Positions 20,235 to 29,446 of a stretch of 64,000 nt of DNA are shown in pieces. The stretch's first letter is position 1; each line of letters starts with the position of its first letter. The translations under genes were made by a program, and so were the position numbers. The notes under the pieces are model-generated. The model ran no database searches and was not told the DNA's origin. It was given only the letters and a program-made list of their open reading frames with translations. Origin of the DNA: Caballeronia sp. NK8 (lineage in GTDB: Bacteria; Pseudomonadota; Gammaproteobacteria; Burkholderiales; Burkholderiaceae); NCBI RefSeq assembly GCF_018408855.1, contig NZ_AP024322.1:806001-870000 (forward strand), read 5' to 3'.

Positions 20235-20981
20235 TCAGCGGCGGCGGAACATCAGGTCCCACACGCCATGTCCGAGCCGCAGGCCTCTTCGCTCGAACTT
20301 CGTGACGGGGCGGAAATCCGGGCGCGGCGCATAGCCGTCCGCGGTGTTTTCCAGCGCGCTTTCCGCCGCAAGGACTTCGAGCATCTGCTCGGCGTAATTC
20401 TGCCAGTCGGTCGCGAGATGAATGTACCCGCCCGGCTTCATGCGCGACACGAGCAGCGCGACGAACTTCGGCTGAATCAGACGGCGCTTGTGATGACGCG
20501 CCTTGTGCCACGGATCGGGGAAGTAGATATGCACGCCGTCGAGGCTGTCCGGCGCGATCATGTGTTCGAGCACTTCCACGGCGTCGTGCTGAAGGATGCG
20601 GATATTGCCGAGCCCTTGCTCGCCGATCAGCTTCAGCAGTGCGCCGACGCCCGGTTCATGCACTTCCACGCCGATGAAGTCATCGCCCGGACGCGTGGCC
20701 GCGATCTCCGCCGTCGTCGCGCCCATGCCGAAACCGATTTCCAGCACGCGCGGCGCCTTGCGTTCGAAGAGCGCGTCCCAGTCGCCGGGTTGCGGCGTGT
20801 AGGGCACGACAAAACGCGGGCCGAGTTCGTCGATCGCGCGTTGCTGGCCCGGCGACACGCGGCCCGCGCGCGTGACGAAGCTGCGGATGCGGCGATGACG
20901 CAGCGTGGCGTTCGCGTCTGTTTCGGAGTGGACGTCGTTTTCGATGCCGTCGTCGGCGTCGTCCTGAAGATCGTGGTTCAT
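20235..20981 (-). CDS. trmB: tRNA (guanine-N7-)-methyltransferase
   Basis: A 248-residue SAM-dependent methyltransferase. [12 protein letters not shown] is the SAM-binding motif, [19 protein letters not shown] is the hallmark TrmB catalytic and tRNA-binding segment, and [12 protein letters not shown] completes the family pattern. It forms m7G46 in the variable loop of tRNAs. About 35 N-terminal residues are acidic and extended, common in this genus. A tRNA gene lies directly upstream on the same strand, separated by a terminator. Confidence 0.95.
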   Translation of the reverse strand: MNHDLQDDADDGIENDVHSETDANATLRHRRIRSFVTRAGRVSPGQQRAIDELGPRFVVPYTPQPGDWDALFERKAPRVLEIGFGMGATTAEIAATRPGDDFIGVEVHEPGVGALLKLIGEQGLGNIRILQHDAVEVLEHMIAPDSLDGVHIYFPDPWHKARHHKRRLIQPKFVALLVSRMKPGGYIHLATDWQNYAEQMLEVLAAESALENTADGYAPRPDFRPVTKFERRGLRLGHGVWDLMFRRR

Positions 20982-21002
20982 GGCAAGGCGATGCTGGAAA
21001 CT

Positions 21003-21036
21003 AAAAAGCCGCCCAAACGTGACTTGGGGCGGCTTT
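21003..21036 (-). terminator. Terminator of the tRNA-Gly transcript
   Basis: On the minus strand AAAGCCGCCC and GGGCGGCTTT form a 10-bp stem followed by five T, about 12 bp beyond the tRNA 3' end. Confidence 0.85.
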
Positions 21037-21047
21037 CGCTGGGATTC

Positions 21048-21122
21048 TGGAGCGGGCGATGGGAATCGAACCCACGTCTGTAGCTTGGGAAGCTACGGTA
21101 ATAGCCATTATACGACGCCCGC
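21048..21122 (-). tRNA. tRNA-Gly (anticodon CCC)
   Basis: Read on the minus strand, the acceptor arms GCGGGCG and CGCCCGC pair fully, the T arm contains GTTCGATTC, and the gene ends with an encoded CCA. The anticodon stem GTAGC/GCTAC encloses the loop TTCCCAA, giving anticodon CCC, which reads GGG glycine codons. Size (75 nt with CCA) and cloverleaf are normal. Confidence 0.95.
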
Positions 21123-21133
21123 ATGAGGCGGCT

Positions 21134-21163
21134 ATTGTAAGCGCAACGCGTCCCGAGGCGCAA
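21134..21163 (-). promoter_or_regulatory. Likely sigma70 promoter of tRNA-Gly
   Basis: Minus strand TTGCGC, 18 bp, TACAAT, with the -10 ending 11 bp before the tRNA 5' end. Confidence 0.5.
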
Positions 21164-21179
21164 TCGCGCCCGGTGGCGC

Positions 21180-21740
21180 TCAGATGCCGAAGAGCGTCAT
21201 CGAGACCGCCATGCGCGTCACCACCATCAACAGCACCTGCACGATCACGAACAGCAGGATCGGCGAGAGATCGATGCCGCCCAGGCGCGGCAGAATGCGA
21301 CGCAGCGGATCGAGGAACGGCGCGGTGATCTGATAGAGCAGCGGCATCGCCGGCGACTGCGGGTTGAGCCACGACAGCAGCGCCATCAGGATCGTCACCC
21401 AGATGATGAGGTTCAGCGCCCATTTGACGACCGTCAGCAATGCGACGAGCAGAAGCATCGGCACCATGAGCGTCGGATCGATGCCCGCCAGCACGACCAT
21501 CAGCGTCACGTAGACAGCCGACGCAATGAATGCCGCGAGAATGCTGGCCCAGTCGACCTTGCCGCCAGGCAGGATCTTGCGCAGCGGCAGCACGAGCCAG
21601 TTGGTCGCCTGCATCACGGCATTCGAGACGGGGTTGTAGGGCGGCATGCGTACGACCTGCATCCACGCACGCAGCAGCAGCGCCGCGCCGAACAGGGTGA
21701 ACAGGGTATTGAGCAGAAAACGGGCGATCTCGCCGAACAT
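21180..21740 (-). CDS. YggT-family membrane protein
   Basis: A 186-residue inner-membrane protein made of two YggT repeats, each with a hydrophobic hairpin and an NPV/NPQ-type motif (PPYNPVSNAV and SWLNPQSP), followed by PLRKILP and PLRRILP. YggT proteins have been linked to osmotic tolerance and, in Gram-positives, to cell division; no precise function is known. It reads toward the tRNA gene. Confidence 0.85.
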   Translation of the reverse strand: MFGEIARFLLNTLFTLFGAALLLRAWMQVVRMPPYNPVSNAVMQATNWLVLPLRKILPGGKVDWASILAAFIASAVYVTLMVVLAGIDPTLMVPMLLLVALLTVVKWALNLIIWVTILMALLSWLNPQSPAMPLLYQITAPFLDPLRRILPRLGGIDLSPILLFVIVQVLLMVVTRMAVSMTLFGI

Positions 21741-21797
21741 CTCGGGTCCTCTAGGATGCGTGGGGTCGTTTGAGCGAAAGGGTGAAGAAAGCGAAAG

Positions 21798-21884
21798 CTA
21801 GCGCGTGAAGCGCTGCCCGCCTGGCGTGTCGATATCGACGAGGCCGTCCGCGCGGCGCGAATGGTGGATGCTGACCTTGATCAT
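21798..21884 (-). CDS. Candidate 28-residue small protein
   Basis: A short frame on the minus strand, 57 bp upstream of the YggT gene: MIKVSIHHSRRADG, then a hydrophilic end (DTPGGQRFTR). A weak purine-rich site (GAGAACGAACA) precedes the ATG. I do not recognise the family. It could be a real microprotein or a chance frame. Confidence 0.25.
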   Translation of the reverse strand: MIKVSIHHSRRADGLVDIDTPGGQRFTR

Positions 21885-22476
21885 TGTTCGTTCTCTGGAC
21901 TTGAGTATCGTGCCGGAACCATCGCGGCGCGGCGCCTGGATTCCCCGCCCGCCAAATCGTCTGGTGGGATGCGCCGGACGTCACCTTATCATGGCTTTAA
22001 AGCAGCTTGGGGACGTTGTCGCACGTGCCGCGCGCGATTCTTCGCGCGAATGCGTGAAAGGCTGGCGAAAGCTCCGCGCAAGCCGGTTTGCACGGTGCGC
22101 GCCAGCATCGGAAAACCCTAGTGTTGCCAATTTGAGACGATCTCGGAAAAGCGCATTTCATGCAAAACTGGCAGGATATAAAGACAGAGAGCGAAAGGAC
22201 GAAAGTGCAGGGTAGATGCGAATCTGTTTCTCGCCGGTCACGCAAACGGATAAGAACAAGGGTTTTTTTCAACGCGGAGGTGTGTATCGAAACGGCATGC
22301 TTTCTGCTGAATGTGGTTTAACGCACACCGACGCGAAGACTTGGTTTCTTTGCGAACATCGATGCACGGACAGGGCGCTCAATATCAAAGAGAAGACAGA
22401 TTCAGCGGGATAGAACGTGCGGTCCGAGGCCGCCGGGCTTCCCTTGGGGTTTCATTCGCTACGTTCGGAGGTCGCC
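21885..22476. other. Intergenic region without a supported gene
   Basis: About 590 bp less GC-rich than its surroundings. Several short frames occur on both strands but none has a convincing ribosome site, coding pattern or recognisable product. It probably holds the divergent promoters of the YggT gene and the 53-residue protein. Confidence 0.4.
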
Positions 22477-22638
22477 ATGAGCATTTTCTCTTATCGAAAG
22501 CATCTGCGATTCTTGAGCCAGGCCCAGCGTCGCCGCTGGTGGGACCAGAAAAAGCGTCTGACGCCGCGGGTCGTGATCGGCGCGGCTTATGTGCCGCCGA
22601 ACGTCACACGTGAGTTTGCCTACGTCAAAGTGGGCTGA
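22477..22638 (+). CDS. Small basic protein, 53 residues
   Basis: Starts at an ATG preceded by CGGAG at good spacing. The protein MSIFSYRKHLRFLSQAQRRR... is strongly basic in its first half (RRRWWDQKKR) and ends in a short beta-like stretch (PPNVTREFAYVKVG). No family is recognised, but the good ribosome site, isolated position and perfect terminator shortly downstream support a real gene. A nucleic-acid or membrane-binding role would fit the charge but is not shown. Confidence 0.55.
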   Translation: MSIFSYRKHLRFLSQAQRRRWWDQKKRLTPRVVIGAAYVPPNVTREFAYVKVG

Positions 22639-22674
22639 ATCAAATACTAGCTTCGGGTATTTCGCGTAATACAT

Positions 22675-22714
22675 GAAAAGCCCCGCCGGACGGATTTGTC
22701 CGGCGGGGCTTTTC
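22675..22714. terminator. Strong 16-bp terminator hairpin
   Basis: GAAAAGCCCCGCCGGA pairs perfectly with its complement across an 8-nt loop; T-rich sequence follows on both strands. It ends the small-protein transcript. Confidence 0.9.
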
Positions 22715-22978
22715 CTTTCTTTTGTAATTAGACGTTACGCGCGTTTTATCGATCGCTGCGGAGTCCACGCGTCGTGTCGCGCCGAAGTCCGCCGAACGGT
22801 CGATCGGAGCGCGGTTGCACGCGCGCTCCGGCTTACACATTCGCATGCGCGTTAAGGAACTTGCAATTTGCAACAAATGGCTTCTGCGACTGGCGCGCTT
22901 TTTCGATAAATTGTTTTCATACCGTCGCTCGTGAGCCGTGCAGACCGGCCAACACGCGAAGCGGCGAGGAGAACGAAA
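22715..22978 (+). other. Upstream region of the PXPV gene
   Basis: No gene seen. It ends in a strong ribosome site (GAGGAGA) before the GTG start and probably holds the promoter. Confidence 0.4.
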
Positions 22979-23299
22979 GTGAAAAAGCTCGGTGGTCTTT
23001 TGGTTGCTGGCGCGCTCGGCGTGGGTTTCGCCACTGTTGCGCAAGCGCATGTTTCGGTCGGCGTGGGTATCGGGGTGCCGGCCTATCCGGTGTATGCCGC
23101 GCCGCCCGCGCCCGTCTATATGGCTCCGCCGCAGCCGGTGTATGTGGCGCCGCCTCCGCCTGTCGTGTACGCGCCGCCGCCCGCGGTGGTCGTCGGCGGT
23201 TATGGCGGGTATGGGTATTACGGCCGTCCGTACTATGGCCGCCCTTACTACGGGCATCACGGCTATTACCGGCACGGGCCGGGCTACTGGCGCCATTGA
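22979..23299 (+). CDS. PXPV-repeat exported protein
   Basis: A 106-residue protein starting at GTG after GAGGAGA. A signal peptide (VKKLGGLLVAGALGVGFATVAQA) is followed by an Ala/Pro/Val region with repeated PVY-APP units (PPAPVYMAPPQPVYVAPPPP) and a Gly/Tyr/His-rich C-terminus (YYGRPYYGRPYYG). Such PXPV-repeat proteins are common in Burkholderia and relatives; they are low-complexity, probably surface- or periplasm-located, and of unknown function. Upstream in-frame ATG codons would add a non-signal Arg-rich stretch, so GTG is preferred. A terminator follows. Confidence 0.75.
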   Translation: MKKLGGLLVAGALGVGFATVAQAHVSVGVGIGVPAYPVYAAPPAPVYMAPPQPVYVAPPPPVVYAPPPAVVVGGYGGYGYYGRPYYGRPYYGHHGYYRHGPGYWRH

Positions 23300-23319
23300 G
23301 CGGTCCGCCGGATAAACAG

Positions 23320-23349
23320 AAAGGCGATGCGAGCATGCATCGCCTTTTT
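23320..23349 (+). terminator. Intrinsic terminator after the PXPV gene
   Basis: AAGGCGATGC-GAGCAT-GCATCGCCTT, a 10-bp stem, then five T. Confidence 0.88.
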
Positions 23350-23399
23350 GTTTGGGCGTGGGAAAATGGGGTCCCTCTTCGCCTCGAAGGCCGACTCCG

Positions 23400-24365
23400 A
23401 TGTCCTCACTTCCCGCCCCGACTTTCGATGACGTCGCCGATGCCGCCAGGCGCATCGAAGGCGCCGCCCATCGCACACCCGTCCTGACCTCGCGCACCGC
23501 CGATGCCATCGCGGGCGCATCGCTCTTCTTCAAATGCGAGAACTTCCAGCGCATGGGCGCGTTCAAGTTCCGCGGCGCGTACAACGCGATCTCGCATTTC
23601 GACGAGCGTCAGCGCGCGGCGGGCGTCATCACGTTTTCGTCGGGCAATCACGCTCAGGCGATCGCGCTGTCGGCGAAGCTCGCCGGCATCCGCGCGACGA
23701 TCGTGATGCCCGAGGACGCGCCCGCCGCGAAGATGGCAGCGACGCGCGGCTACGGCGGCGAAGTGATCACCTACGACCGCTACACACAAAACCGCGAGGA
23801 AATCGGCCGCAAGCTCGCCGAGGAGCGCGGCATGACGCTGATCCCGCCTTACGACCATCCGCATGTGATCGCGGGGCAGGGCACGTCGGCGAAGGAACTG
23901 ATCGAGGAAACCGGACCGCTCGATTATCTGTTCGTGTGTCTCGGCGGCGGCGGGCTGATCGGCGGATGCGCGCTCGCGGCGGCGGCGCTTGCGCCGGACT
24001 GCAAGGTCATCGGCGTCGAGCCGGAAGCGGGCAACGACGCGCAGCAGTCGCTCGCGCGCGGCGAGATCGTGCATATCGAAGTGCCGCGCACGATCGCCGA
24101 TGGCGCGGCGTCGACGCATGTCGGCGAATACAACTTCCCGATCATCCAGCGTCACGTGGACAGCATCGTCACCGTGAGCGACGCGCAACTCATCGAGACG
24201 CTGCGCTTTTTCGCGCAGCGCATGAAGATGGTCGTCGAGCCGACCGGCTGTCTCGCGGCGGCCGCCGTGTTGCAGAAGGTGGTGCCGGTCGAGGGCAAGC
24301 GGGTCGGTGTGATCGTCTCGGGCGGCAACGTCGATCTGGCGAAGCTGGCTCAGTTCGTCGCGTGA
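23400..24365 (+). CDS. PLP-dependent threonine/serine (hydroxyaspartate) ammonia-lyase
   Basis: A 321-residue fold-type II PLP enzyme. Lys56 in AFKFRGAYN is the Schiff-base lysine, SSGNHAQA binds substrate carboxylate, and GGGGLIGG binds the PLP phosphate. It lacks the C-terminal ACT regulatory domain of biosynthetic IlvA. Length and sequence pattern fit the serine racemase/threo-3-hydroxyaspartate ammonia-lyase branch. The exact amino-acid substrate cannot be decided from sequence. It is convergent with the LysE gene and separated from it by 10 bp. Confidence 0.85.
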   Translation: MSSLPAPTFDDVADAARRIEGAAHRTPVLTSRTADAIAGASLFFKCENFQRMGAFKFRGAYNAISHFDERQRAAGVITFSSGNHAQAIALSAKLAGIRATIVMPEDAPAAKMAATRGYGGEVITYDRYTQNREEIGRKLAEERGMTLIPPYDHPHVIAGQGTSAKELIEETGPLDYLFVCLGGGGLIGGCALAAAALAPDCKVIGVEPEAGNDAQQSLARGEIVHIEVPRTIADGAASTHVGEYNFPIIQRHVDSIVTVSDAQLIETLRFFAQRMKMVVEPTGCLAAAAVLQKVVPVEGKRVGVIVSGGNVDLAKLAQFVA

Positions 24366-24375
24366 CGCCGTATTT

Positions 24376-25044
24376 TCACGATGCCGCGTGCACGATCAGA
24401 TCGCGGTAGCCATTGACGATCACGCTGTACGAGAAGTACGCGAAGAGCACCGCGGACATGACGTGGCAGGCGCGCAGAAGCTGGGTTCCGGCGCGCTTCC
24501 TGCCGTGGCTCGCGAGCGTGCAGATGAAGATCGTCCAGCCGAGCCCGCCGGCGAAGAAGCCGATGAGAAACACCGAAGCGCTCACGGGGCTCGTCGCGCC
24601 GCTTTTCGCGATCAGCGCGCCGCCTACCGCCGCGAACCACAGAATCGCACTCGGCGATGAAACCGCCAGCAGGCATCCGCGCATAAAGCTTTTCCAGTGC
24701 GCCGGCAGCGGCGCACTGTAATCCGCCTCGCCTTCGACGGGCGGCGCGGTCGCCGGATTGAGCGCTTCGCGCGCCATCTTCCAGGTCAGAAAGAGCAGCA
24801 CGATTGCCCCGCCGATCCACACGACCCAGCGCACGGCGGAAAACTGCAGCAGCGCCGACATGCCCGCCAGCGCGAGCGCCGCGTAGAAGAGGTCGCCGAA
24901 ACACGTTCCGAGGCCGAGCACGAGCCCCGGCCTGAAGCCATGCGACAGCACGAGCGAAATGATCGCGACGTTGGCGATCCCGATATCCAGACACAAAGAC
25001 AGCGACAGAAAAAAACCGTCCGACAGCAGCGACCACGAATGCAT
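24376..25044 (-). CDS. LysE-family amino-acid exporter
   Basis: A 222-residue protein with about six hydrophobic segments, starting MHSWSLLSDGFFLSLSL. The LysE/RhtB pattern is seen in GFRPGLVLGLGTCFGDLFYAAL and in NPATAP-SPSAILWFAAVGG. It exports amino acids or related metabolites. It follows the asparaginase gene by 4 bp, so the two and ubiD are probably co-transcribed; export of excess amino acid beside an asparaginase is a plausible but unproven link. Confidence 0.85.
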   Translation of the reverse strand: MHSWSLLSDGFFLSLSLCLDIGIANVAIISLVLSHGFRPGLVLGLGTCFGDLFYAALALAGMSALLQFSAVRWVVWIGGAIVLLFLTWKMAREALNPATAPPVEGEADYSAPLPAHWKSFMRGCLLAVSSPSAILWFAAVGGALIAKSGATSPVSASVFLIGFFAGGLGWTIFICTLASHGRKRAGTQLLRACHVMSAVLFAYFSYSVIVNGYRDLIVHAAS

Positions 25045-25048
25045 GTTG

Positions 25049-26044
25049 TTATTGATGATTGTGAAGGGCGAAGCTTATGTCGAGGTGTCCGGTCGGCACG
25101 CTCATCGTGTTGCGCGTAATGGGGTTGCGAAAGGCGGCGAGCGCATCGCGTTGCCGCTCTGTGCCGATGCCGAGCAGATCGAGCACATGCACGACGACCG
25201 CGTTGAGCACCGATGTGTTGCCGTCCTCGACCTTCACCGCGATGCCGAGCGCGCCTTGCTCGCGCCGCACGCCGATCGCGTAGCTCGCGTCCGCGCCCGT
25301 CTTGCCGACGAGTTCGCCGCCGAACGCCTGCATCAGCAGCGTGCAGAAGCGCCTCTCGCCCGCGACGAGTTCGGGATACGACGTCATCGCGCGATGGATG
25401 CGGGCAAGCGGCGAGCCCTCGGGCGCAGCGGCGATCTTCATATAGAGCCGCGCGAGACGTTCGAGCGGGAAGGCGGGCGTCGGCAGATTGCAGCCGTCGA
25501 TGGCCCATTGCACTTCGTCGTCGGCGAGATCGACGGCGCGCGCCATCGTGCGCTTCACGTGCATCTGCAGCGGATGCTCTGGCAAGTGGTAATCGGCGAG
25601 TGGCGCGTCGATCGCCCGCGCGCCCGCCAGCATGCCGGCGTGCTTGCCGGAGCAGTTGCTGCAGACGGCCGTCGGCGTGAAGTCGCGCCTGATCCAGTCT
25701 TTGTATACCGCTTCGGAGATCGGCGGATGGCCGCCGCAGCGCAGATCGCTTTCGCTCGCGTTCGATCTGGCGAGCATCGCCCGCGCGCGCTCGATATGAC
25801 GCGGCTCGCTGCTGTGCGAGCCGCACATCAGCGCGAGGTCTTCATCGGTGAAACCGAAGCGCGCGAGCGCGCCCGTTTCGATGATCGCGAGCGCCTGCGC
25901 GGGCTTCGCCGCCGAGCGCGGCAGCGTCACGCGATACGGATCGCCGAAGGAATGCACGAGGCGCCCGTGAGCATCGACGATGGCGACGTGCGCCGCATGC
26001 GTGTTCTCGACGACGTCGCCGCGATAGAGCGTGGCCGCGATCAT
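25049..26044 (-). CDS. Asparaginase (Rhizobium ReAV / asparaginase_II type)
   Basis: A 331-residue protein of the asparaginase II (rhizobial) family, unrelated to the E. coli AnsA/AnsB fold. Recognisable motifs are [11 protein letters not shown], the SxxK-like active-site region; [19 protein letters not shown]; and GKTGADASY. The Cys and Lys in CSGKH bind zinc and participate in catalysis in characterised members. Its ATG overlaps the ubiD stop (ATGA), so it is coupled to ubiD. Confidence 0.88.
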   Translation of the reverse strand: MIAATLYRGDVVENTHAAHVAIVDAHGRLVHSFGDPYRVTLPRSAAKPAQALAIIETGALARFGFTDEDLALMCGSHSSEPRHIERARAMLARSNASESDLRCGGHPPISEAVYKDWIRRDFTPTAVCSNCSGKHAGMLAGARAIDAPLADYHLPEHPLQMHVKRTMARAVDLADDEVQWAIDGCNLPTPAFPLERLARLYMKIAAAPEGSPLARIHRAMTSYPELVAGERRFCTLLMQAFGGELVGKTGADASYAIGVRREQGALGIAVKVEDGNTSVLNAVVVHVLDLLGIGTERQRDALAAFRNPITRNTMSVPTGHLDISFALHNHQ

Positions 26045-27639
26045 GATTTATCCAGTCCGAGTTCAGTCCACAGCGCATCGACGCGACGCTTCACGGCTTC
26101 GTCCATTACGATCGGGCGGCCCCATTCGCGTGTCGTTTCGCCGGGCCACTTGTTGGTCGCGTCGAGCCCCATCTTCGAGCCGAGTCCCGCGACCGGCGAG
26201 GCGAAGTCGAGATAGTCGATCGGCGTGTTGTCGACCATCACGGTGTCGCGCGTCGGATCGACACGCGTCGTGATCGCCCAGATGACTTCGTTCCAGTCGC
26301 GCACGTTCACGTCTTCGTCCACCACGATGATGAACTTCGTATACATGAACTGCCGCAGAAAGCTCCACACGCCGAACATCACGCGCTTCGCGTGGCCGGG
26401 GTAGCTCTTCTTCATCTGCACGATCGCCATGCGATAACTGCAGCCCTCGGGCGGCAGATAGAAATCGGTGATCTCGCTGAACTGCTTCTGCAGCAGCGGC
26501 ACGAACACTTCGTTCAACGCGACGCCGAGCACGGCGGGCTCGTCGGGCGGCTTGCCGGTGTAGGTGGAATGGAACAGGGCGTCGCGGCGCATCGTGATCT
26601 TCTCGACGGTGAAGACCGGAAACCATTCCTGTTCGTTGTAGTAACCGGTGTGATCGCCGTACGGCCCTTCGAGCGCGTGCTCGTACTTCGCGGCGGCGCC
26701 AGCCGACGGACGCGGCGGCGCGCCTGCGGGCGCGGGCGGCGGTGCGCCGTCCTGCGGATAAATGAAGCCTTCGAGCACGATCTCGGCGCGCGCCGGCACC
26801 TGCAGCGTATCGACGCCCGGCGTCAGGCACTTCGCGAGCTCGGTGCGCGAGCCGCGCAGCAGGCCGGCGAACTGATATTCGGACAACGAATCGGGCACTG
26901 GCGTCACGGCGCCGAGGATCGTCGCGGGATCGGCGCCGAGCACGACCGCGACCGGGTAAGGCTTGCCGGGATTCGCCAGCGCGAATTCGCGGAAGTCGAG
27001 CGCGCCGCCGCGATGCGCGAGCCAGCGCATGATGAGCTTGTTGCGCCCGATCAACTGCTGCCGGTAGATGCCGAGATTCTGGCGCGGCTTGTTCGGCCCG
27101 CGCGTGACGGTGAGGCCCCAGGTGAGCAGCGGTCCGGCGTCGCCGGGCCAGCAGGTCTGTATCGGCAGCCGATGAAGATCGACGTCGTTGCCTTCCCACA
27201 CCACTTCCTGACAGGGCGGCGCGCTGACCGCTTTCGGCGCCATGTCCCAAACGGCCTTCGCGAGCGAAAGCAGCTTGCCCGCGTCCTTCAGGCCTTTTGG
27301 CGGCTCCGGCTCCTTGAGCGCCGAGAGCAGCCTGCCGACGTCGCGCAGCGAGCTGAGCGCGGCGACGTCGCTGCCGAGGCTGACATCGGAGCCGCTCTGC
27401 GCTTCAGTTTCGATGCCCATGCCGAGCGCGACGCGCCGGGTCGTACCGAACAGGTTGGCGAGCACGGGCATCGTGTGGCCAGTGGGCGCTTCGAAGAGCA
27501 GCGCCGGTCCGCCCGCGCGCAATACGCGATCCGAGATTTCGGTGATTTCGAGAACGGGAGAGATGGGCTGCCGAATGCGGCGCAATTCGCCGAGCGCTTC
27601 GAGGCGGGCGGTAAAGTCGCGCAGATCTTTATATTTCAT
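26041..27639 (-). CDS. ubiD: UbiD-family prenylated-FMN decarboxylase
   Basis: A 532-residue protein beginning [22 protein letters not shown], the UbiD signature. [22 protein letters not shown] contains the prFMN-binding region, and [20 protein letters not shown] the catalytic Glu/Arg region. It decarboxylates 3-octaprenyl-4-hydroxybenzoate in ubiquinone synthesis; a separate UbiX would make the prFMN cofactor. It is longer than the E. coli enzyme, mainly because of a Pro/Ala-rich insertion near residues 296-315. Confidence 0.92.
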   Translation of the reverse strand: MKYKDLRDFTARLEALGELRRIRQPISPVLEITEISDRVLRAGGPALLFEAPTGHTMPVLANLFGTTRRVALGMGIETEAQSGSDVSLGSDVAALSSLRDVGRLLSALKEPEPPKGLKDAGKLLSLAKAVWDMAPKAVSAPPCQEVVWEGNDVDLHRLPIQTCWPGDAGPLLTWGLTVTRGPNKPRQNLGIYRQQLIGRNKLIMRWLAHRGGALDFREFALANPGKPYPVAVVLGADPATILGAVTPVPDSLSEYQFAGLLRGSRTELAKCLTPGVDTLQVPARAEIVLEGFIYPQDGAPPPAPAGAPPRPSAGAAAKYEHALEGPYGDHTGYYNEQEWFPVFTVEKITMRRDALFHSTYTGKPPDEPAVLGVALNEVFVPLLQKQFSEITDFYLPPEGCSYRMAIVQMKKSYPGHAKRVMFGVWSFLRQFMYTKFIIVVDEDVNVRDWNEVIWAITTRVDPTRDTVMVDNTPIDYLDFASPVAGLGSKMGLDATNKWPGETTREWGRPIVMDEAVKRRVDALWTELGLDKS

Positions 27640-27852
27640 CGATGGTCGAAATAGGGCTCGGAGGCGCCCGATGCACGCGGTGAAGGGCCGGGACGGCTGC
27701 GCGCTAGGCGATTGTCGATTTTACCTGCGTCGGCGTCCGTGCGTTGGGGGACATTCAGTAAATTCCTGTGGGAAAGGCCCGTGAGACGTGCTTTTCGGGC
27801 GCTGAACGGTGTTCAATATAACTGTAAGTAATTGAAACAGAAGTCTATAGCA

Positions 27853-27880
27853 TTGACGGATCATTAAACCCTGATAGAAT
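27853..27880 (+). promoter_or_regulatory. Candidate sigma70 promoter of leader/sRNA
   Basis: TTGACG, 16 bp, TAGAAT in an otherwise gene-free, AT-richer stretch. Transcription would start near 27887 and read toward the terminator at 27997 and the transglycosylase gene. Confidence 0.5.
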
Positions 27881-27886
27881 CGCCTC

Positions 27887-28020
27887 ACACCCATTGCAGG
27901 TTTTGAAAGTTTTTACCTTAGCCTCAGGTTTTTCAGACGCACATGCGTCGCCTGCGCCGCTCCTGCCCGGCGATTCATGGCTGTTGGTTGTCCTTGCCGG
28001 CGTTTGACACGCCGGTTTTT
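27887..28020 (+). ncRNA. Candidate terminated leader or small RNA
   Basis: Between a good promoter and a good intrinsic terminator lies about 134 nt with no coding frame. It contains a GACGCA/TGCGTC dyad at 27937-27950. CATGGCT at 27976 pairs with AGCCATG at 28030, just beyond the terminator, which could form a competing structure. It could be a free sRNA or an attenuated leader of the downstream transglycosylase gene. I see no match to a riboswitch I know. Confidence 0.3.
27997..28020 (+). terminator. Intrinsic terminator inside the 28-kb intergenic region
   Basis: CCGGCGT-TTGAC-ACGCCGG, then five T, located 205 bp before the next start codon and not following any gene. Confidence 0.7.
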
Positions 28021-28225
28021 CGCGTGGAAAGCCATGTGCGCAACCAGGGCATGCAGTTCGTGCCGCGCAACCGGTAGTCTTTGACCGGATCGGCTTTTCA
28101 GACGGCGCATGCCGTATCCCCGATGCCGCTTACGCTTGCCAGGTGCGAGCGGTGTCTGATTTGTGTTTCGAATGCGTATTCAATTCGTATTCATCTGCGC
28201 AAATCATGCAACATTGGGAGTATCG

Positions 28226-29377
28226 ATGAACGCTTCATTCTGGTGGGGTTCCGACACCCGCGCCGCGCAGATCGTGCGTGTGGCGCTACGTCGTGGACGC
28301 CGTTTGAGTCACCATCTCTTCGCCATCGTCGGCTGCGCGGCGGTTGTCAGCGCGCTCGCACTGTGGTTGCTGCCATCGTGGCGCACCACCTTCGCCGCAA
28401 AGATCATGCCGTTCGTGTCGGCGGCCGTGCAGGCCGGACCGGCGCGTCTGCTCGCAGGCCAGCCGCTGCCGCCGTTCGCGGCGGTGCATCGCGCGCCGAG
28501 CGATCCGATGCTGCCCGCGAACCTTGCAGCCAACGCTGCATCGGTCAAGTCGAAGGCGCCCGGCGCCGCCGTGCCGTCGCTCGGCGCGGCTGCGTCCGAC
28601 GACGCCAGCACGCATCGGCTCACCGGCGGCATCAGCCTCGCGGTCTCGCCCAACGGGCTGGACCCGCGCACGATGCCGTCCGTCGGCATGCTCGCGAGCA
28701 TGATTCCGGCGCAGCGCGTCGTCGCCGATGCGCGTGATGACCGTGTGCTCGTCTCCACGCGCGAGCAGAAGCTCGTCGCGAACTTCATCGCGCGCCGTTA
28801 TCGCGTGGCGGAAGATCCGGTCAGCGAACTCGTGCGCGCTGCGTTCGACACCGGCCGCGAAGTCGGCCTCGATCCGCTGCTGCTGCTCTCCGTGATGGCG
28901 ATCGAATCGGGCTTCAATCCGTATGCCGAAAGCGGCGTGGGCGCACAGGGCCTGATGCAGGTGATGTCGAAGGTTCATTCCGACAAATTCCAGTACTTCG
29001 GCGGCTCGCACGCGGCGCTCGATCCGCTCGCGAACATCAAGGTCGGCGCGCTGGTGCTGAAGGACTGCATCGCGCGCGGCGGTTCGGTGGCGGGCGGTCT
29101 GCGCTACTACGTCGGCTCGACGACCCAGGACGACGGCGGCTACGGCGCCAAGGTGCTGGCCGAGCGTTCGCGCCTGCGCGATGTCGCGCGCGGCCGCAAT
29201 GTGCCGATCAATGCGCCGCAAGCGCCGGTTCAGGCCGCGCCGAAGCAGGTGCTGGCATCGACCGCTGCGGACAGCAAACGCGTTCACGTGACGATCGACT
29301 CGGCGAAGAAGTCGGCATCGCAGGATGATGGCGACGGCGAAACGAAGCACGTCGCGTCGGCGGAATTCGGCGCCTGA
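28226..29377 (+). CDS. Membrane-anchored lytic transglycosylase
   Basis: A 383-residue protein. One hydrophobic segment at about residues 31-50 anchors it; residues 51-175 are low-complexity linker; residues 180-310 form a soluble lytic transglycosylase (SLT) domain. Glu227 in AIESGFNPYAES is the catalytic acid, and GAQGLMQVM and NIKVGALVL are the usual family motifs. The Lys/Asp-rich tail (KKSASQDDGDGETKH) is unstructured. It cleaves peptidoglycan glycan strands with 1,6-anhydro-MurNAc formation. The start ATG follows TTGGGAG at good spacing. Confidence 0.87.
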   Translation: MNASFWWGSDTRAAQIVRVALRRGRRLSHHLFAIVGCAAVVSALALWLLPSWRTTFAAKIMPFVSAAVQAGPARLLAGQPLPPFAAVHRAPSDPMLPANLAANAASVKSKAPGAAVPSLGAAASDDASTHRLTGGISLAVSPNGLDPRTMPSVGMLASMIPAQRVVADARDDRVLVSTREQKLVANFIARRYRVAEDPVSELVRAAFDTGREVGLDPLLLLSVMAIESGFNPYAESGVGAQGLMQVMSKVHSDKFQYFGGSHAALDPLANIKVGALVLKDCIARGGSVAGGLRYYVGSTTQDDGGYGAKVLAERSRLRDVARGRNVPINAPQAPVQAAPKQVLASTAADSKRVHVTIDSAKKSASQDDGDGETKHVASAEFGA

Positions 29378-29401
29378 CGCATTCGCCAGACGTAAAAGAA
29401 G

Positions 29402-29427
29402 AAGGGCACCACGCGGTGCCCTTTTTT
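29402..29427. terminator. Shared bidirectional terminator
   Basis: AAGGGCACC-ACGC-GGTGCCCTT hairpin with T6 on the plus side and a T-rich tract on the minus side, between two convergent genes. Confidence 0.9.
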
Positions 29428-29446
29428 CTTGCCTGTCGCGCTCAGA

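Noticed and set aside
22640..23584. A 314-codon minus-strand frame over the PXPV gene and the ammonia-lyase start
   Set aside because: Its sequence is the complement of the low-complexity Pro/Gly repeats and terminators; no family resemblance.
27880..28080. 6S RNA
   Set aside because: The size and presence of a terminator prompted the idea, but the long closing stem and central bubble expected for 6S RNA could not be drawn from this sequence.
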